From positions 124,001 to 188,000 of the forward strand of contig NZ_BSTQ01000010.1 in assembly GCF_030269605.1 (NCBI RefSeq): a DNA stretch of 64,000 bases, read 5' to 3'. This DNA comes from Lentzea sp. NBRC 105346 (GTDB lineage Bacteria; Actinomycetota; Actinomycetes; Mycobacteriales; Pseudonocardiaceae). The translations under genes were made by a program, and so were the position numbers. Below the pieces are notes generated by a model, which ran no database searches, had not been told where the DNA came from, and worked only from the letters and a program-made list of their open reading frames with translations. Shown here piece after piece: positions 36,333-44,878 of this stretch. How positions within the stretch are numbered: the first letter of the stretch is position 1; every line of letters begins with the position of its first letter.

Positions 36333-37505
36333 ATGGAGCACACCGCAATCGCGCTCATCCAACTGGGTGCGGTCTTCTTCGGGCTGGGCTTACTCGGTCG
36401 CGTCGCGTGGCGGTTCGGCATCTCGCCGATCCCGCTGTACCTCATCGGCGGCCTCGCGTTCGGCTCCGGCGGGTTCGTGCCGCTGGAGGGCATCGAGCAG
36501 TTCGCGCACCTCGCCAGCGAGATGGGCGTGGTGCTGTTGTTGTTGTTGCTGGGACTGGAGTATTCGGCCTCCGAGCTCACCACGGGACTGCGCAAGTCGT
36601 GGATGGCCGGAATCGTCGACATCGTGCTGAACGCCGCGCCCGGCGCGATCGCGGCCGTGCTGCTCGGGTGGGGCACGGTCGGCGCGCTCGCGATGGCTGG
36701 CGTCACCTACATCTCGTCGTCCGGCATCGTCGCGAAGGTGCTCGGCGACCTCGGCCGTCTCGGTAACCGCGAGACCCCGGTCATCCTCAGCGTGCTGGTG
36801 TTCGAGGACCTCGCGATGGCGGTGTACCTGCCGGTTCTGACCGCGGTTCTGGCCGGCGTCAGCTTCGTCGGTGGGCTGACGTCGGTCGGCATCTCGTTGC
36901 TCGCGATCACCGTCGTGCTCGTGGTCGCCCTGCGGTACGGGCGGTTCATCTCGGCCATTGTGGACAGTCCCGACGCCGAGGTGTTCCTGTTGAAGGTGCT
37001 CGGCTCCGCGTTGCTCGTCGCGGGCGTCGCGTCGCAGCTGCAGGTGTCGGCGGCGGTGGGCGCGTTCCTGCTCGGCATCGCGATCTCCGGTTCGACGGCG
37101 GAGAACGCCACGCGCCTGCTGGAACCGTTGCGTGATTTGTTCGCGGCCATGTTCTTCGTGGTGTTCGGACTGAACACCGACCCTCGCACGATCCCGCCCG
37201 TGCTCGGGATCGCGGTCGCGCTGGCGGTCGTGACGACGGCGACCAAGGTGGCCACCGGGTGGTGGGCCGCACGGCGGCAGGGCATCGGCAGGATGGGTCG
37301 CGCCCGAGCGGGTGCCGCCCTGGTGGCGCGAGGCGAGTTCTCGATCGTCATCGCCGGCCTGGCGGTTGCGTCCGGTCAGGTGAATTCCGACCTGGCGGCG
37401 CTGGCGACCGCATACGTGTTGCTGATGGCTGTTCTCGGCCCCACAGCGGCAAAATACGTCGAACCCGTGGGCGAATTCGTCCTGCGCAGGCGCCAAGCGG
37501 CCTGA
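36333..37505 (+). CDS. CPA2-family cation/proton antiporter (KhtU-like)
   Basis: A 390-residue membrane protein with 12 or so predicted transmembrane segments (GAVFFGLGLLGRVAWRFG, MGVVLLLLLLGLEYS, AAVGAFLLGIAISGS, LFAAMFFVVFGLNTDP). CPA2 exchangers move K+ or Na+ against protons. The helix with FEDLAMAVYLP carries the acidic ion-site residues. Pairing with the RCK-C protein supports K+ efflux. It ends without a fused RCK domain, as expected for KhtU. Confidence 0.92.
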   Translation: MEHTAIALIQLGAVFFGLGLLGRVAWRFGISPIPLYLIGGLAFGSGGFVPLEGIEQFAHLASEMGVVLLLLLLGLEYSASELTTGLRKSWMAGIVDIVLNAAPGAIAAVLLGWGTVGALAMAGVTYISSSGIVAKVLGDLGRLGNRETPVILSVLVFEDLAMAVYLPVLTAVLAGVSFVGGLTSVGISLLAITVVLVVALRYGRFISAIVDSPDAEVFLLKVLGSALLVAGVASQLQVSAAVGAFLLGIAISGSTAENATRLLEPLRDLFAAMFFVVFGLNTDPRTIPPVLGIAVALAVVTTATKVATGWWAARRQGIGRMGRARAGAALVARGEFSIVIAGLAVASGQVNSDLAALATAYVLLMAVLGPTAAKYVEPVGEFVLRRRQAA

Positions 37506-37587
37506 AACGTATCCACGGTTCTGCCGACACCTCTGTATAGGGCAGATCGCCTACTGCCGCATTACCCCGGAAGGGGGCTTCGAGGTC

Positions 37588-38733
37588 ATGTCAGAACCAA
37601 CCGGCGTCGAGACGACAGGCCGTTTCCTGGTACTGCTCGAGGAGGGCCGGGTCGACGAGGCCCTGCTCGCGCTCGGCGACATCGCGACCGGAGCCGCGGG
37701 AGGCGAACCGGCCGAGGTGTACCCCACGCTCGGCGTCGCCGTGGTCTCCGCCGATCCCAGCCAGCTCGCCGACCTGAACAACGCGGTCGAGAGTCCCGGT
37801 CCCGTGCTCGTCGTCGAGCCGGAACGCGTCGTGCACGCGATCGATCCGGTCGCCTCGGAGGCGACCGCCGAACCCACCGCGGTCGACGAGTCCGTGCTCA
37901 CGTGGGGCCTGCAGGCCGTCGCCGCGGACGTGAGCGGCGCGACCGGCAAGGGCATCAAGGTCGCCGTGCTGGACACCGGGTTCACCACCCAGCACCCGGA
38001 TTTCGCCGGCCGCACGATCACCACGAACTCCTTCATCACCGGCGAGTCCGTCGAGGACGGCCACGGCCACGGCACGCACTGCATCGGCACGTCGTGCGGC
38101 CCGCGCAAGCCCGCGACCGGCCCCGGCTACGGCGTCGCGTACAACGCGGAGATCTTCGCGGGCAAGGTGCTGTCCAACGCGGGCTCCGGCTCCGACGGCG
38201 GCATCCTCGCGGGCATCGAGTGGGCCGTGAACAACGGCTGCGCGGTCATCTCGATGTCGCTCGGCGCGGACGTCCCGGCGGGCACGCCGTACTCGCAGAT
38301 CTACGAGACCGTCGCGCAGCGCGCGATGGCCAGGGGCACGCTGATCGTCGCCGCCGCGGGCAACGGATCCCGCCGCCCGGCGTCGATCGCACCGGTCGGC
38401 CACCCGGCCCGCTGCCCGTCGATCATCGCGGTCGCCGCGATCGACGTGAACCGCGCGATCGCGTTCTTCTCGGCGGGCTCGGTCGACCAGATCGGCCAGG
38501 TCGACGTATGCGCGCCCGGCGTCGACGTGTACTCCAGCTGGAAGCTGCCGGACCAGTACAAGCGCATCCAGGGCACGTCCATGGCGACGCCACACGTGTC
38601 CGGGGTCGCGGCGCTGATCGCCGAGAAGTACAACGCCCGCGGCTTCGAACTGTGGGCGCGCCTGGTGCTCTCGTGCCGCCGGCTCCCCCTGCCGTCCACC
38701 GACGTCGGCACCGGGCTGGTGCAGGCGCCCTGA
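37588..38733 (+). CDS. S8 subtilisin-like protease without signal peptide
   Basis: A 381-residue protease with no signal sequence, so likely cytoplasmic. Residues 10-90 look like an I9-type propeptide (GRFLVLLEEG, VYPTLGVAVVSADPSQL, VVEPERVVHAI). Triad: Asp in VAVLDTGFT (~130), His in HGHGTHCIG (~156), Asn in VAAAGNGSR, and Ser in QGTSMATPH (~331). A second small gene encoding an I9-like domain follows 15 bp downstream. Such pairs suggest tightly controlled proteolysis inside the cell; the target is unknown. Confidence 0.9.
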   Translation: MSEPTGVETTGRFLVLLEEGRVDEALLALGDIATGAAGGEPAEVYPTLGVAVVSADPSQLADLNNAVESPGPVLVVEPERVVHAIDPVASEATAEPTAVDESVLTWGLQAVAADVSGATGKGIKVAVLDTGFTTQHPDFAGRTITTNSFITGESVEDGHGHGTHCIGTSCGPRKPATGPGYGVAYNAEIFAGKVLSNAGSGSDGGILAGIEWAVNNGCAVISMSLGADVPAGTPYSQIYETVAQRAMARGTLIVAAAGNGSRRPASIAPVGHPARCPSIIAVAAIDVNRAIAFFSAGSVDQIGQVDVCAPGVDVYSSWKLPDQYKRIQGTSMATPHVSGVAALIAEKYNARGFELWARLVLSCRRLPLPSTDVGTGLVQAP

Positions 38734-38748
38734 TCGGGATCTTCCAGC

Positions 38749-38958
38749 ATGGACAAGGTGATGGTCTCCGTCGCCGACGGCAGCCTCCCGCGGATCCTCG
38801 ACGATCTGCGGGAGGCCGGTCTGGTCGTGGACACCGTGCTGGAAGCGTTGGGGGTCGTGACCGGCACGGTCGACGTGCGCGCGATCCCCGCTCTGCGTGC
38901 TCTACCTGGAGTACTGGACGTGGAACGGCAGTGGCGCGTTCAGCTGCCGCCCTACTGA
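38749..38958 (+). CDS. Small stand-alone I9-like (propeptide/inhibitor) protein
   Basis: A 69-residue protein: VMVSVADGSLPRILDDLREA, LGVVTGTVD, LRALPGVLDVERQ. The strand-helix-strand pattern with a short VE-type end is like subtilisin propeptides and YIB-type inhibitors. It lies 15 bp after the protease stop. A role as inhibitor or folding partner of that protease is inferred from size, fold pattern and position. Confidence 0.75.
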   Translation: MDKVMVSVADGSLPRILDDLREAGLVVDTVLEALGVVTGTVDVRAIPALRALPGVLDVERQWRVQLPPY

Positions 38959-39051
38959 CTACGCTCTGCGGGGACTCCTGTGCGCGCGATCGAACACGTG
39001 TTCTAGGATCGTGTGCGGGGTCACGTCGTTGCGCAGAGAGGAACACTGAAC

Positions 39052-39462
39052 GTGTCGGACACGCTCGTTGAGGACGTCGTCGAGGACGCCACCGCCGTCG
39101 AGGCGCCCGAGGAGCCGGTCGCCGAGGCTACTCCGGAGCCCGAGGCTCCCAAGCCGGCCAAGGCGCAGCGCGCCAAGAGCACGGCGAAGAAGACCCGCAC
39201 GGTCGAGCTGACGCTCACGGTCACCGGCACCGCCGAGGGCGAGTGGCAGGCGGACCTGGTGCACGGCACCAAGCGGGTCGTCACCGGCCTGATCATCCCC
39301 GCCATCGCCGTGTCGAAGGCGGCCAAGGAACTCCACGAGGACATCGCCGAGGGCATCGAGACCGTGCTCGAGGCGGCCCGCGCCCAGCACCGGACCCGCA
39401 TGGAGGAGCTCGAGGCCGAGCTCGCCAGGGTGAAGGCGCAGCTGGCCGAGCTCAGCGACTGA
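39052..39462 (+). CDS. Conserved small protein with acidic N-terminus and coiled coil
   Basis: A 136-residue protein, function unrecognised. Residues 1-50 are a disordered Glu/Pro/Ala and then Lys-rich segment. Residues 50-95 form a compact domain (RTVELTLTVTGTAEGEW...LVHGTKRVVTGLIIPA), and the C-terminus is a coiled coil (MEELEAELARVKAQLAELS). GTG 39052 follows an AGAGAGGA site. A terminator lies 18 bp after the stop, so it is probably monocistronic. Confidence 0.8.
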   Translation: MSDTLVEDVVEDATAVEAPEEPVAEATPEPEAPKPAKAQRAKSTAKKTRTVELTLTVTGTAEGEWQADLVHGTKRVVTGLIIPAIAVSKAAKELHEDIAEGIETVLEAARAQHRTRMEELEAELARVKAQLAELSD

Positions 39463-39480
39463 GCTTCCCCGTAAGACTCG

Positions 39481-39517
39481 AGGGGCCGGAGGGTAGGACT
39501 CTTACCCTCCGGCCCCT
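39481..39517 (+). terminator. Hairpin terminator
   Basis: Perfect 15-bp arms AGGGGCCGGAGGGTA / TACCCTCCGGCCCCT around a 7-nt loop, ending in a short T run, just after the 39052-39462 gene. Confidence 0.85.
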
Positions 39518-39565
39518 TGTGGTCCTACGGTCGGCGCATCTCGATCTGAGGGGAGCTCATCGAGC

Positions 39566-40402
39566 ATGCGCAGAATTCTGTTAACGGTGCTCGCCGTGGT
39601 GGCATCGATGTTGCCGGCGACGACCGCACACGCCGACGACCCGCCGCGGTACCGGACGTACTACTCGATCTTCACGCGTGGACAGCAGCAGATCCCGTAC
39701 CTCGACACGACGCCGTACGTGCCACAGGGCCTGACGCACTGGCCCGAGCTGGACGCGATGGTCGTCTCGTACTACCACGACGGCGGCGGCAACGCCCGGC
39801 TCACGGTGCTCGACCGCACGACCAGCAGGCGGATCAAGACCCTGACCCTCGACGACACCGGGCACGCCGGGGCACTAGCGACGAGCCGGAACTTCATCTG
39901 GGTCGCGACCGGCGGCAAGGTCGTCCGCTACGCCAAGTCGGCGCTGGCCGGCGCCGCCGACGGGGCCACGGTCACCCGGAACCGGGCCTACTCGGTGCTG
40001 GCGGCGTCCTTCATGGAGATCTCCGGGGACAAGATGTACGTCGGCGCGTTCGACCCCGACAACAGCGCCACCGCGTACCGCTACTCGCTCGACGCCGCCG
40101 AGGAAGCGCACTACGACAACCACTCGTTCGGCGTGCCGTCCAAGGTCCAGGGCATGGCGATCACTTCGGCGCACTTCATCTGGAGCCGGTCGTGGGGGCG
40201 GGACAACGACAGCCAGATCGTCGTCGACCCGCGCAACGGGGCCATCAGCCGCACGGTCACCGCGCCCAACATGTCCGAGGACCTGGCCACGGTCGGCGGG
40301 CAGCTCTACGTCGTCTACGAGTCCGGCGCGAAGAAGTACGCCGACGCGGACTACAAGGTCCGCACCATCCACCACGGGCCGCTGTCCGAACTGATCCCGT
40401 AA
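39566..40402 (+). CDS. Secreted beta-propeller-like protein
   Basis: A 278-residue exported protein. Signal peptide 1-23 (RRILLTVLAVVASMLPATTAHA). The mature part repeats short beta-blade-like units (FIWVATGGKVVRYAKS, DKMYVGAFDPDNSATAYRYS, HFIWSRSWGRDNDSQIVV, LATVGGQLYVVYESGA). Function is not recognised; it lacks lipobox and sorting signals. A hairpin (40411-40454) separates it from the convergent ankyrin gene. Confidence 0.8.
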   Translation: MRRILLTVLAVVASMLPATTAHADDPPRYRTYYSIFTRGQQQIPYLDTTPYVPQGLTHWPELDAMVVSYYHDGGGNARLTVLDRTTSRRIKTLTLDDTGHAGALATSRNFIWVATGGKVVRYAKSALAGAADGATVTRNRAYSVLAASFMEISGDKMYVGAFDPDNSATAYRYSLDAAEEAHYDNHSFGVPSKVQGMAITSAHFIWSRSWGRDNDSQIVVDPRNGAISRTVTAPNMSEDLATVGGQLYVVYESGAKKYADADYKVRTIHHGPLSELIP

Positions 40403-40410
40403 GCCGGAGG

Positions 40411-40454
40411 TCGTGAGTGGTTTCCGTCGTCCTGGCAACGGAAACCACTCACGA
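40411..40454. terminator. Bidirectional hairpin terminator
   Basis: Perfect 17-bp arms TCGTGAGTGGTTTCCGT / ACGGAAACCACTCACGA around a 10-nt loop between convergent genes. The right arm overlaps the last codons of the ankyrin gene. Confidence 0.8.
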
Positions 40455-41126
40455 GATCTCCGTCGCGGACCTCGCACCCCGCTCGCGCAGCCAGGCGACG
40501 ATCTCGGCCTCACTGCGCTGCGCCGCGTCGAGCGGCGTCATCTCCTCCCACGGCGGGATCCAGTCCAGCTCGGCTCCCCGGTCGAGCAGGAACTCGGCGC
40601 ACGCGCGCTGATCACCGTGGCACGCGCCCCAGAACGCGGCGTTCACCTCGTCGCTCGTGGCGCCGGACACCTGGTTCTCGACCCGGCCGACGAGGCCCAG
40701 GGTCGCCGAATCGACGATCGTGGTTGCGGCGCCGCGCTCGACGAGCCGGTGCGCGGCGTGCCATTGAGCGAAGACCCGCGCGTCGGCCAGCGCGGTACCG
40801 CCGCCGATGACACCGCCGCCGGCGTCGATGTCCGCTCCGGCGTCCAGCAGCGCGTCGAGCGCCTCCACGTCGTCGCTGCTGGCCGCCCAGTGCAGCGGGG
40901 TCTCGCGGTGCACGCCGCCTTCGAACCGGGCGTTCACGTCCGCTCCCGCGGCGATGAGGACGGCGATGGTGGCGGCACTGTTGGGGAAGTGTCCCGGCCA
41001 GTCGGTCGCGATGTGCAACGGCGTCCGGCCGCCGATCCGCGCGGTGGCGAGACCGGGGTCGTCGTCCAGCAACCGGCGCAGGCCGTCGAGGTCACCGGTG
41101 CGAATCGCCACCTTGAGCGGGTTCAC
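40449..41126 (-). CDS. Ankyrin-repeat protein
   Basis: A 225-residue cytoplasmic protein built of about five ankyrin repeats: GGRTPLHIATDWPG, VLIAAGADVNARF, ETPLHWAASSDDVEAL, LLDAGADIDAG, FLLDRGAELDW...MTPLDAAQ. Ankyrin proteins mediate protein contacts; no catalytic domain is attached and no partner is evident. Terminators on both sides indicate a single-gene unit. Confidence 0.9.
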   Translation of the reverse strand: MNPLKVAIRTGDLDGLRRLLDDDPGLATARIGGRTPLHIATDWPGHFPNSAATIAVLIAAGADVNARFEGGVHRETPLHWAASSDDVEALDALLDAGADIDAGGGVIGGGTALADARVFAQWHAAHRLVERGAATTIVDSATLGLVGRVENQVSGATSDEVNAAFWGACHGDQRACAEFLLDRGAELDWIPPWEEMTPLDAAQRSEAEIVAWLRERGARSATEIS

Positions 41127-41139
41127 CGCGCCTCCCGCA

Positions 41140-41195
41140 GCTAGCGAACGTGACGTTTGAGGACATCTAAGTCCCCGAGCGTCACGTTCGCTAGC
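41140..41195. terminator. Hairpin terminator
   Basis: Perfect 16-bp arms GCTAGCGAACGTGACG / CGTCACGTTCGCTAGC around a 24-nt loop that itself can pair GGAC/GTCC. It lies just past the end of the minus-strand reductase gene and before the ankyrin start. Confidence 0.75.
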
Positions 41196-41201
41196 AGGTC
41201 C

Positions 41202-42176
41202 CTACCGCGCGGGGTCGAGCACGAGCTTGCCCTGGGTCTTGCGCGACCGCAGGTCCTCGTGCGCCTGGCGGATATCGCCCATGCCGTACTCGCCGCCCGG
41301 AATGGCCTTGATCTTGCCGTCCACGACGAGCTGGAAGAGCTCGGCCATGGCGCGGTGCGCGAGCGTGCCGTGCTCGGCGTCGCGGACCTTTAGGGCGTGC
41401 GGCAGCCACATGCCCGCGATGGTCGTCGAGTGCGTCAGCAGGGTGCCGAGCTCGACCGGCTGCGGCCGCTGCCGTGAGGCCATGCCGTAGAAGGCGAGGC
41501 GGCCGAACGGGGCCAGCGCGCGCAGCGACTGGTCCGTGGTGGTGCCACCGGTCATGTCGAGCACGATGTCGACGCGACGGCCGTTGTTGGCCTCGATCAG
41601 CGCGTCCTTCATCTCCGGCTCGCGCGAGTCGATCGCGATGTCGGCGCCCAGGTCGAGCGCGAGCTTGCGCTTGTCGTCGGACGACGCGGTGGCGATGACG
41701 CGCCCGGCGCCCCACAGCTTCGCCAGCTGCACGGCGATCGTGCCGACACCGCCGGCGGCGGCGTGCACGACGACGGACTCGCCCGGCTCGAGGTGCGCGG
41801 ACTTGCGCAGCAGCAGCCACGCGGTGGCGCCCTGGACGATCAGCGACAGCGCCGTCAGGTCGTCGACGCCGTCGGGCACGTCGAACGTCGTCAGCGTGGG
41901 GGCGACGGCCTTCTCGGCGTAACCGCCGGTGCCGGGCGTCAGAGCGACGACGCGGCGGCCTTCGCCGACAACGCGGCCGACGACCTCGCCACCGGGCACG
42001 AGCGGCAGCTGGTAGCTGGCCAGGTAGGAGTTCTCCGCCTGGTGCGTGTCCGCGTAGTTGAGGCCCGCACGGCTGACCTCGATCAGCACCTCGCCGGGGC
42101 CCGGCTGGGGGTCGGGCAGCTCCACCTGCTGGAGGACCTCGGGTCCGCCGAACTCGGTGATCTGGATGGCCTTCAC
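41202..42176 (-). CDS. Zinc-independent MDR oxidoreductase (NADPH:quinone/enoyl reductase-like)
   Basis: A 324-residue medium-chain reductase: N-terminal GroES-like fold (VLIEVSRAGLNYADT), cofactor motif HAAAGGVGTIAVQLAKLWGA, and DMTGGTTTDQSLRALAPFGR. No structural or catalytic zinc cysteines are seen, which places it with quinone/enoyl reductases. GTG 42176 overlaps the SDR stop as GTGA, so SDR and MDR are coupled. Likely substrate is an activated enone; quinone versus enoyl-CoA is not decided by sequence. Confidence 0.9.
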   Translation of the reverse strand: MKAIQITEFGGPEVLQQVELPDPQPGPGEVLIEVSRAGLNYADTHQAENSYLASYQLPLVPGGEVVGRVVGEGRRVVALTPGTGGYAEKAVAPTLTTFDVPDGVDDLTALSLIVQGATAWLLLRKSAHLEPGESVVVHAAAGGVGTIAVQLAKLWGAGRVIATASSDDKRKLALDLGADIAIDSREPEMKDALIEANNGRRVDIVLDMTGGTTTDQSLRALAPFGRLAFYGMASRQRPQPVELGTLLTHSTTIAGMWLPHALKVRDAEHGTLAHRAMAELFQLVVDGKIKAIPGGEYGMGDIRQAHEDLRSRKTQGKLVLDPAR

Positions 42177-42985
42177 GACTGGTTCTCCTTGGCGAGGGAA
42201 ATGGGGTCCACGCGAGCGGCGGCGATCTGGCCGCCGTCCGCGGCACGCGGACCGGGGGGCTGGCGGAAGCCGAACGGCTCCGACGCGCGGCCGGCCTGGA
42301 CGAACCAGGCCTCACCGGTGCCGCCGGAGGCCAAGATGGACTCGAACGCGTCGGCCACCGCCGAGACGGGCAGGATCGGCATGCCCACCTCCTGCAGCGT
42401 GGTCCGGATCGGCCCGATGATGTTGGTGTCGGCGAACGCCGGGCACAGGGCGTTGACGTTGATACCGAAGTCGGAGAACGCACCGCCGAGCGCCCGGACG
42501 AGTCCGACGACGGCGGCCTTGTTGGCACCGTAAACGGGGTCGCCCGGTGTCGCCATCAGACCGGCCATCGACGCGGTCGCGACGATGTGGCCGCCACCGC
42601 GGTTCTTCAACGCCTCCAACGCCGCCTGGGCGCCGTACACGACGCCGTCGAGGTTGATGGCCATCGCGCGGCGGTACCGCTCGGCGTCGAAGTCCGGGCC
42701 GAAGTCCGTCCCGGTGGCGATGCCGGCGTTGAGGAACGCGATGTCCAGGCCGCCGTACACCGACACGGCGGTCTCGACCGCGGCGACATTGTCCTCGAGC
42801 CGGGTGACGTCGCAGCGGACGAACGTGCCGTCGATCTCGGCCGCGACGAGTTTGCCCTGCTCCTCGTCGACGTCGGCGACGACGACCCGAGCGCCTGCGG
42901 CGGCGAGCCGGCGGGCGACCGCGGCGCCGATGCCGTTCGAACCTCCGGTGATCAGCGCGACCTTGCCGGTGAAGTCCACGGGCAC
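42173..42985 (-). CDS. SDR-family oxidoreductase
   Basis: A 270-residue classical SDR: TGGSNGIGAAVARRLA, NAGIATGTD, catalytic YGANK, and a ~30-residue C-terminal extension (EPFGFRQPPGPRAADG). GTG 42985 follows AGAGGAGG by 3 nt; a second in-frame GTG six bases later has better spacing. Further upstream frame is open but runs into the operator region. First gene of a two-gene operon with the MDR reductase; probably oxidises a hydroxyl or reduces a ketone in an acyl or cyclic substrate. Confidence 0.88.
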   Translation of the reverse strand: MPVDFTGKVALITGGSNGIGAAVARRLAAAGARVVVADVDEEQGKLVAAEIDGTFVRCDVTRLEDNVAAVETAVSVYGGLDIAFLNAGIATGTDFGPDFDAERYRRAMAINLDGVVYGAQAALEALKNRGGGHIVATASMAGLMATPGDPVYGANKAAVVGLVRALGGAFSDFGINVNALCPAFADTNIIGPIRTTLQEVGMPILPVSAVADAFESILASGGTGEAWFVQAGRASEPFGFRQPPGPRAADGGQIAAARVDPISLAKENQS

Positions 42986-43004
42986 ATGCCTCCTCTGGCG
43001 TGAC

Positions 43005-43022
43005 ATTCCGACCAGTCGGTAT
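43005..43022. promoter_or_regulatory. Probable TetR operator for the SDR-MDR operon
   Basis: CCGAC-CA-GTCGG (43008-43019) extends to an 18-bp near-palindrome ATTCCGAC..GTCGGTAT. It lies about 20 bp upstream of the SDR start. It differs from the CTAAGC-type site 50 bp to the right, so two regulators may meet in this divergent promoter. Confidence 0.6.
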
Positions 43023-43069
43023 GGTGCTGCGCACATCGCTCGACGTCAAGCGCAGCGCGAGGTACGTTA

Positions 43070-43085
43070 CTAAGCGCTTGCTTAG
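43070..43085. promoter_or_regulatory. CTAAGC-N4-GCTTAG operator (copy 1)
   Basis: CTAAGC-GCTT-GCTTAG is a perfect 6-bp inverted repeat 28 bp before the fabG-like GTG. Same motif as at 48598, 48616 and 50625, all preceded by TACT/TTACT. It probably overlaps the transcription start region. Confidence 0.75.
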
Positions 43086-43112
43086 CTCCCTACAGTACCG
43101 AGGAGGGTCCCC

Positions 43113-43865
43113 GTGGCCGACAGGGTTGCCATCGTCACCGGCGCCGCGCGTGGCATCGGCGCCGCCGTTGCCCAGCGCCTCGCCAGCGACGGTTTCGCCG
43201 TCGCGCTGCTCGATCTGGACGAGCAGGCCGTGCGCGACGGTGCCGAGAAGATCGTCGCCGGCGGTGGCCGGGCCTTCGCCGCGAAGCTCGATGTCAGCGA
43301 CGAGGAGCAGGTCAACGCCGTCGTGGCGCAGGTCGCCGAGCAGCTCGGCGCGCCGACCGTCCTCATCAACAACGCCGGCATCCTGCGGGACAACCTTCTG
43401 TTCAAGATGACCTCGAGCGACTGGGACGCGGTCATGAACGTGCACCTGCGCGGCGCGTTCCTGATGAGCAAGGCGGTGCAGGCGTACCAGACCAAGGAGG
43501 GCTGGGGCCGCATCGTGAACCTTTCCTCCACGTCCGCGCTGGGCAACCGTGGCCAGGCGAACTACTCGGCCGCGAAGGCCGGTCTGCAGGGCTTCACGAA
43601 GACGCTCGCGATCGAGCTGGGCAAGTTCGGCGTCACGGTCAACGCGATCGCCCCCGGCTTCATCGCCACCGAGATGACCGCCGCGACCGCCGAGCGCATG
43701 GGCATCTCCTTCGAGGACCTCAAGAAGGGCGCCGCGCAGGCCATCCCGGTGGCGCGCGTCGGCACGCCGGAGGACATCGCGCACACCGCGTCGTTCCTCG
43801 TCTCCGAGGGCGCCGGATTCGTGTCCGGCCAGGTCATCTACGTCGCCGGCGGACCGAAGGACTGA
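43113..43865 (+). CDS. FabG-type 3-oxoacyl thioester reductase
   Basis: A 250-residue SDR with TGAARGIGAAVAQRL, NNAGILRDN, the catalytic Ser in LSSTSALG and YSAAK, and GFVSGQVIYVAGGP. High similarity to FabG-like ketoreductases that act on 3-oxoacyl-ACP or -CoA. GTG start preceded by GAGG; 5 bp separate it from the MaoC-like gene, so both form a ketoreductase-hydratase operon, two successive steps of fatty acid synthesis or oxidation. Governed by the operator at 43070. Confidence 0.93.
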   Translation: MADRVAIVTGAARGIGAAVAQRLASDGFAVALLDLDEQAVRDGAEKIVAGGGRAFAAKLDVSDEEQVNAVVAQVAEQLGAPTVLINNAGILRDNLLFKMTSSDWDAVMNVHLRGAFLMSKAVQAYQTKEGWGRIVNLSSTSALGNRGQANYSAAKAGLQGFTKTLAIELGKFGVTVNAIAPGFIATEMTAATAERMGISFEDLKKGAAQAIPVARVGTPEDIAHTASFLVSEGAGFVSGQVIYVAGGPKD

Positions 43866-43870
43866 GGCGG

Positions 43871-44323
43871 ATGCGCGTCTTCGAGAACATCGACGAGCTC
43901 GTCGCCGCGAAGGGCGAGCACCTCGGCTTCGGCGAGTGGCACGAGATCACCCAGGAGCAGGTCAACCTGTTCGCCGACGCGACGCTGGACCACCAGTGGA
44001 TCCACATCGACGTCGAGAAGGCTCGCAAGGGCCCCTTCGGCGGTCCCGTCGCGCACGGCTACCTGACGCTGTCGCTGGTGCCCTTCCTCGTGAAGGACAT
44101 CTACACCGTCAAGAACATCAAGATGGGCGTCAACTACGGGAGCAACAAGGTCCGCTTCCCGCAGCCCGTCCTGGTCGGCTCCCGCGTGCGCGCGGGCGTC
44201 GAGCTGACCGAGATCACGGACATCGCGCTGGGCAAGCAGCTCGTGACGAAGGTCGTGATCGAGATCGAGGGCAGCGAGAAGCCCGCGCTGGTCGCGGAGA
44301 TCGTCTCAGTGCTGGTGCCGTAG
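43871..44323 (+). CDS. MaoC-like (R)-specific enoyl-CoA hydratase
   Basis: A 150-residue single hot-dog hydratase: NLFADATLDHQWIHIDVEKA carries the D-x4-H motif (DHQWIH), then PFGGPVAHGYLTLSL. Close in length and motif to mycobacterial Rv0130/HtdZ-type hydratases. It overlaps the convergent TetR gene by 18 bp at its 3' end. Acts after or before the adjacent FabG-like step. Confidence 0.93.
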   Translation: MRVFENIDELVAAKGEHLGFGEWHEITQEQVNLFADATLDHQWIHIDVEKARKGPFGGPVAHGYLTLSLVPFLVKDIYTVKNIKMGVNYGSNKVRFPQPVLVGSRVRAGVELTEITDIALGKQLVTKVVIEIEGSEKPALVAEIVSVLVP

Positions 44324-44878
44324 CGAGGCGAGCAGCAGGTCCGCGTAGTGGCGGGCCAGCTGCTCGGGCTTCAGCGGCCCGTCCAGCCGGTACCACGTGC
44401 CCAGGTGGTGCACGGTGCCGAAGAAGTAGTGGGTCGCCAGGTCGGCGGGCACGTCCGCCCGGAACTCGCCCCCGGCCTGGCCCTCCTCGATCAGCGCGCG
44501 GAACCTCTCGTGGTACTTGCGCCGCTCGGCGCGCACGTCCTTGCGGATCTCCGCGGGCAGGCTGTCGACCGAACGGAAGAAAACCTTTGCCGCGTCGTAG
44601 TTCTCGACCGACGTGATGATCACGTCCGCGGCCGCGGCGTGCAGCCGCTCGGCGACCGGGTCGGTGTCGGCCGCGAACTTCTCCAGACGCTCCTGCTGCA
44701 TGCGCAGCACACGGCCGTAGATCTCGCGCAGGAGGTCGTCCTTCGACCCGAAGTAGTGGTACATCGCGCCTTTGGTCACGCCGGCGCGTTCCACGATCTC
44801 CTGCACGGCGACGCGGTCGAAGCCCTTCTCGGCGAAGAGGCTCGTCGCGGCGTCGATGAGTCTTTCCGGAACGGTCAC
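44306..44878 (-). CDS. TetR-family regulator
   Basis: A 190-residue TetR protein: RLIDAATSLFAEKGFDRVAVQEIVERAGVTKGAMYHYFGSKDDL, then a ligand domain of FadR/TetR_C-like type (HYFFGTVHHLGTWYR). GTG 44878 overlaps the exonuclease stop as GTGA; the long frame upstream belongs to the exonuclease region. A candidate for the CTAAGC regulon, the other being the regulator at 48674. Confidence 0.9.
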   Translation of the reverse strand: MTVPERLIDAATSLFAEKGFDRVAVQEIVERAGVTKGAMYHYFGSKDDLLREIYGRVLRMQQERLEKFAADTDPVAERLHAAAADVIITSVENYDAAKVFFRSVDSLPAEIRKDVRAERRKYHERFRALIEEGQAGGEFRADVPADLATHYFFGTVHHLGTWYRLDGPLKPEQLARHYADLLLASLRHQH

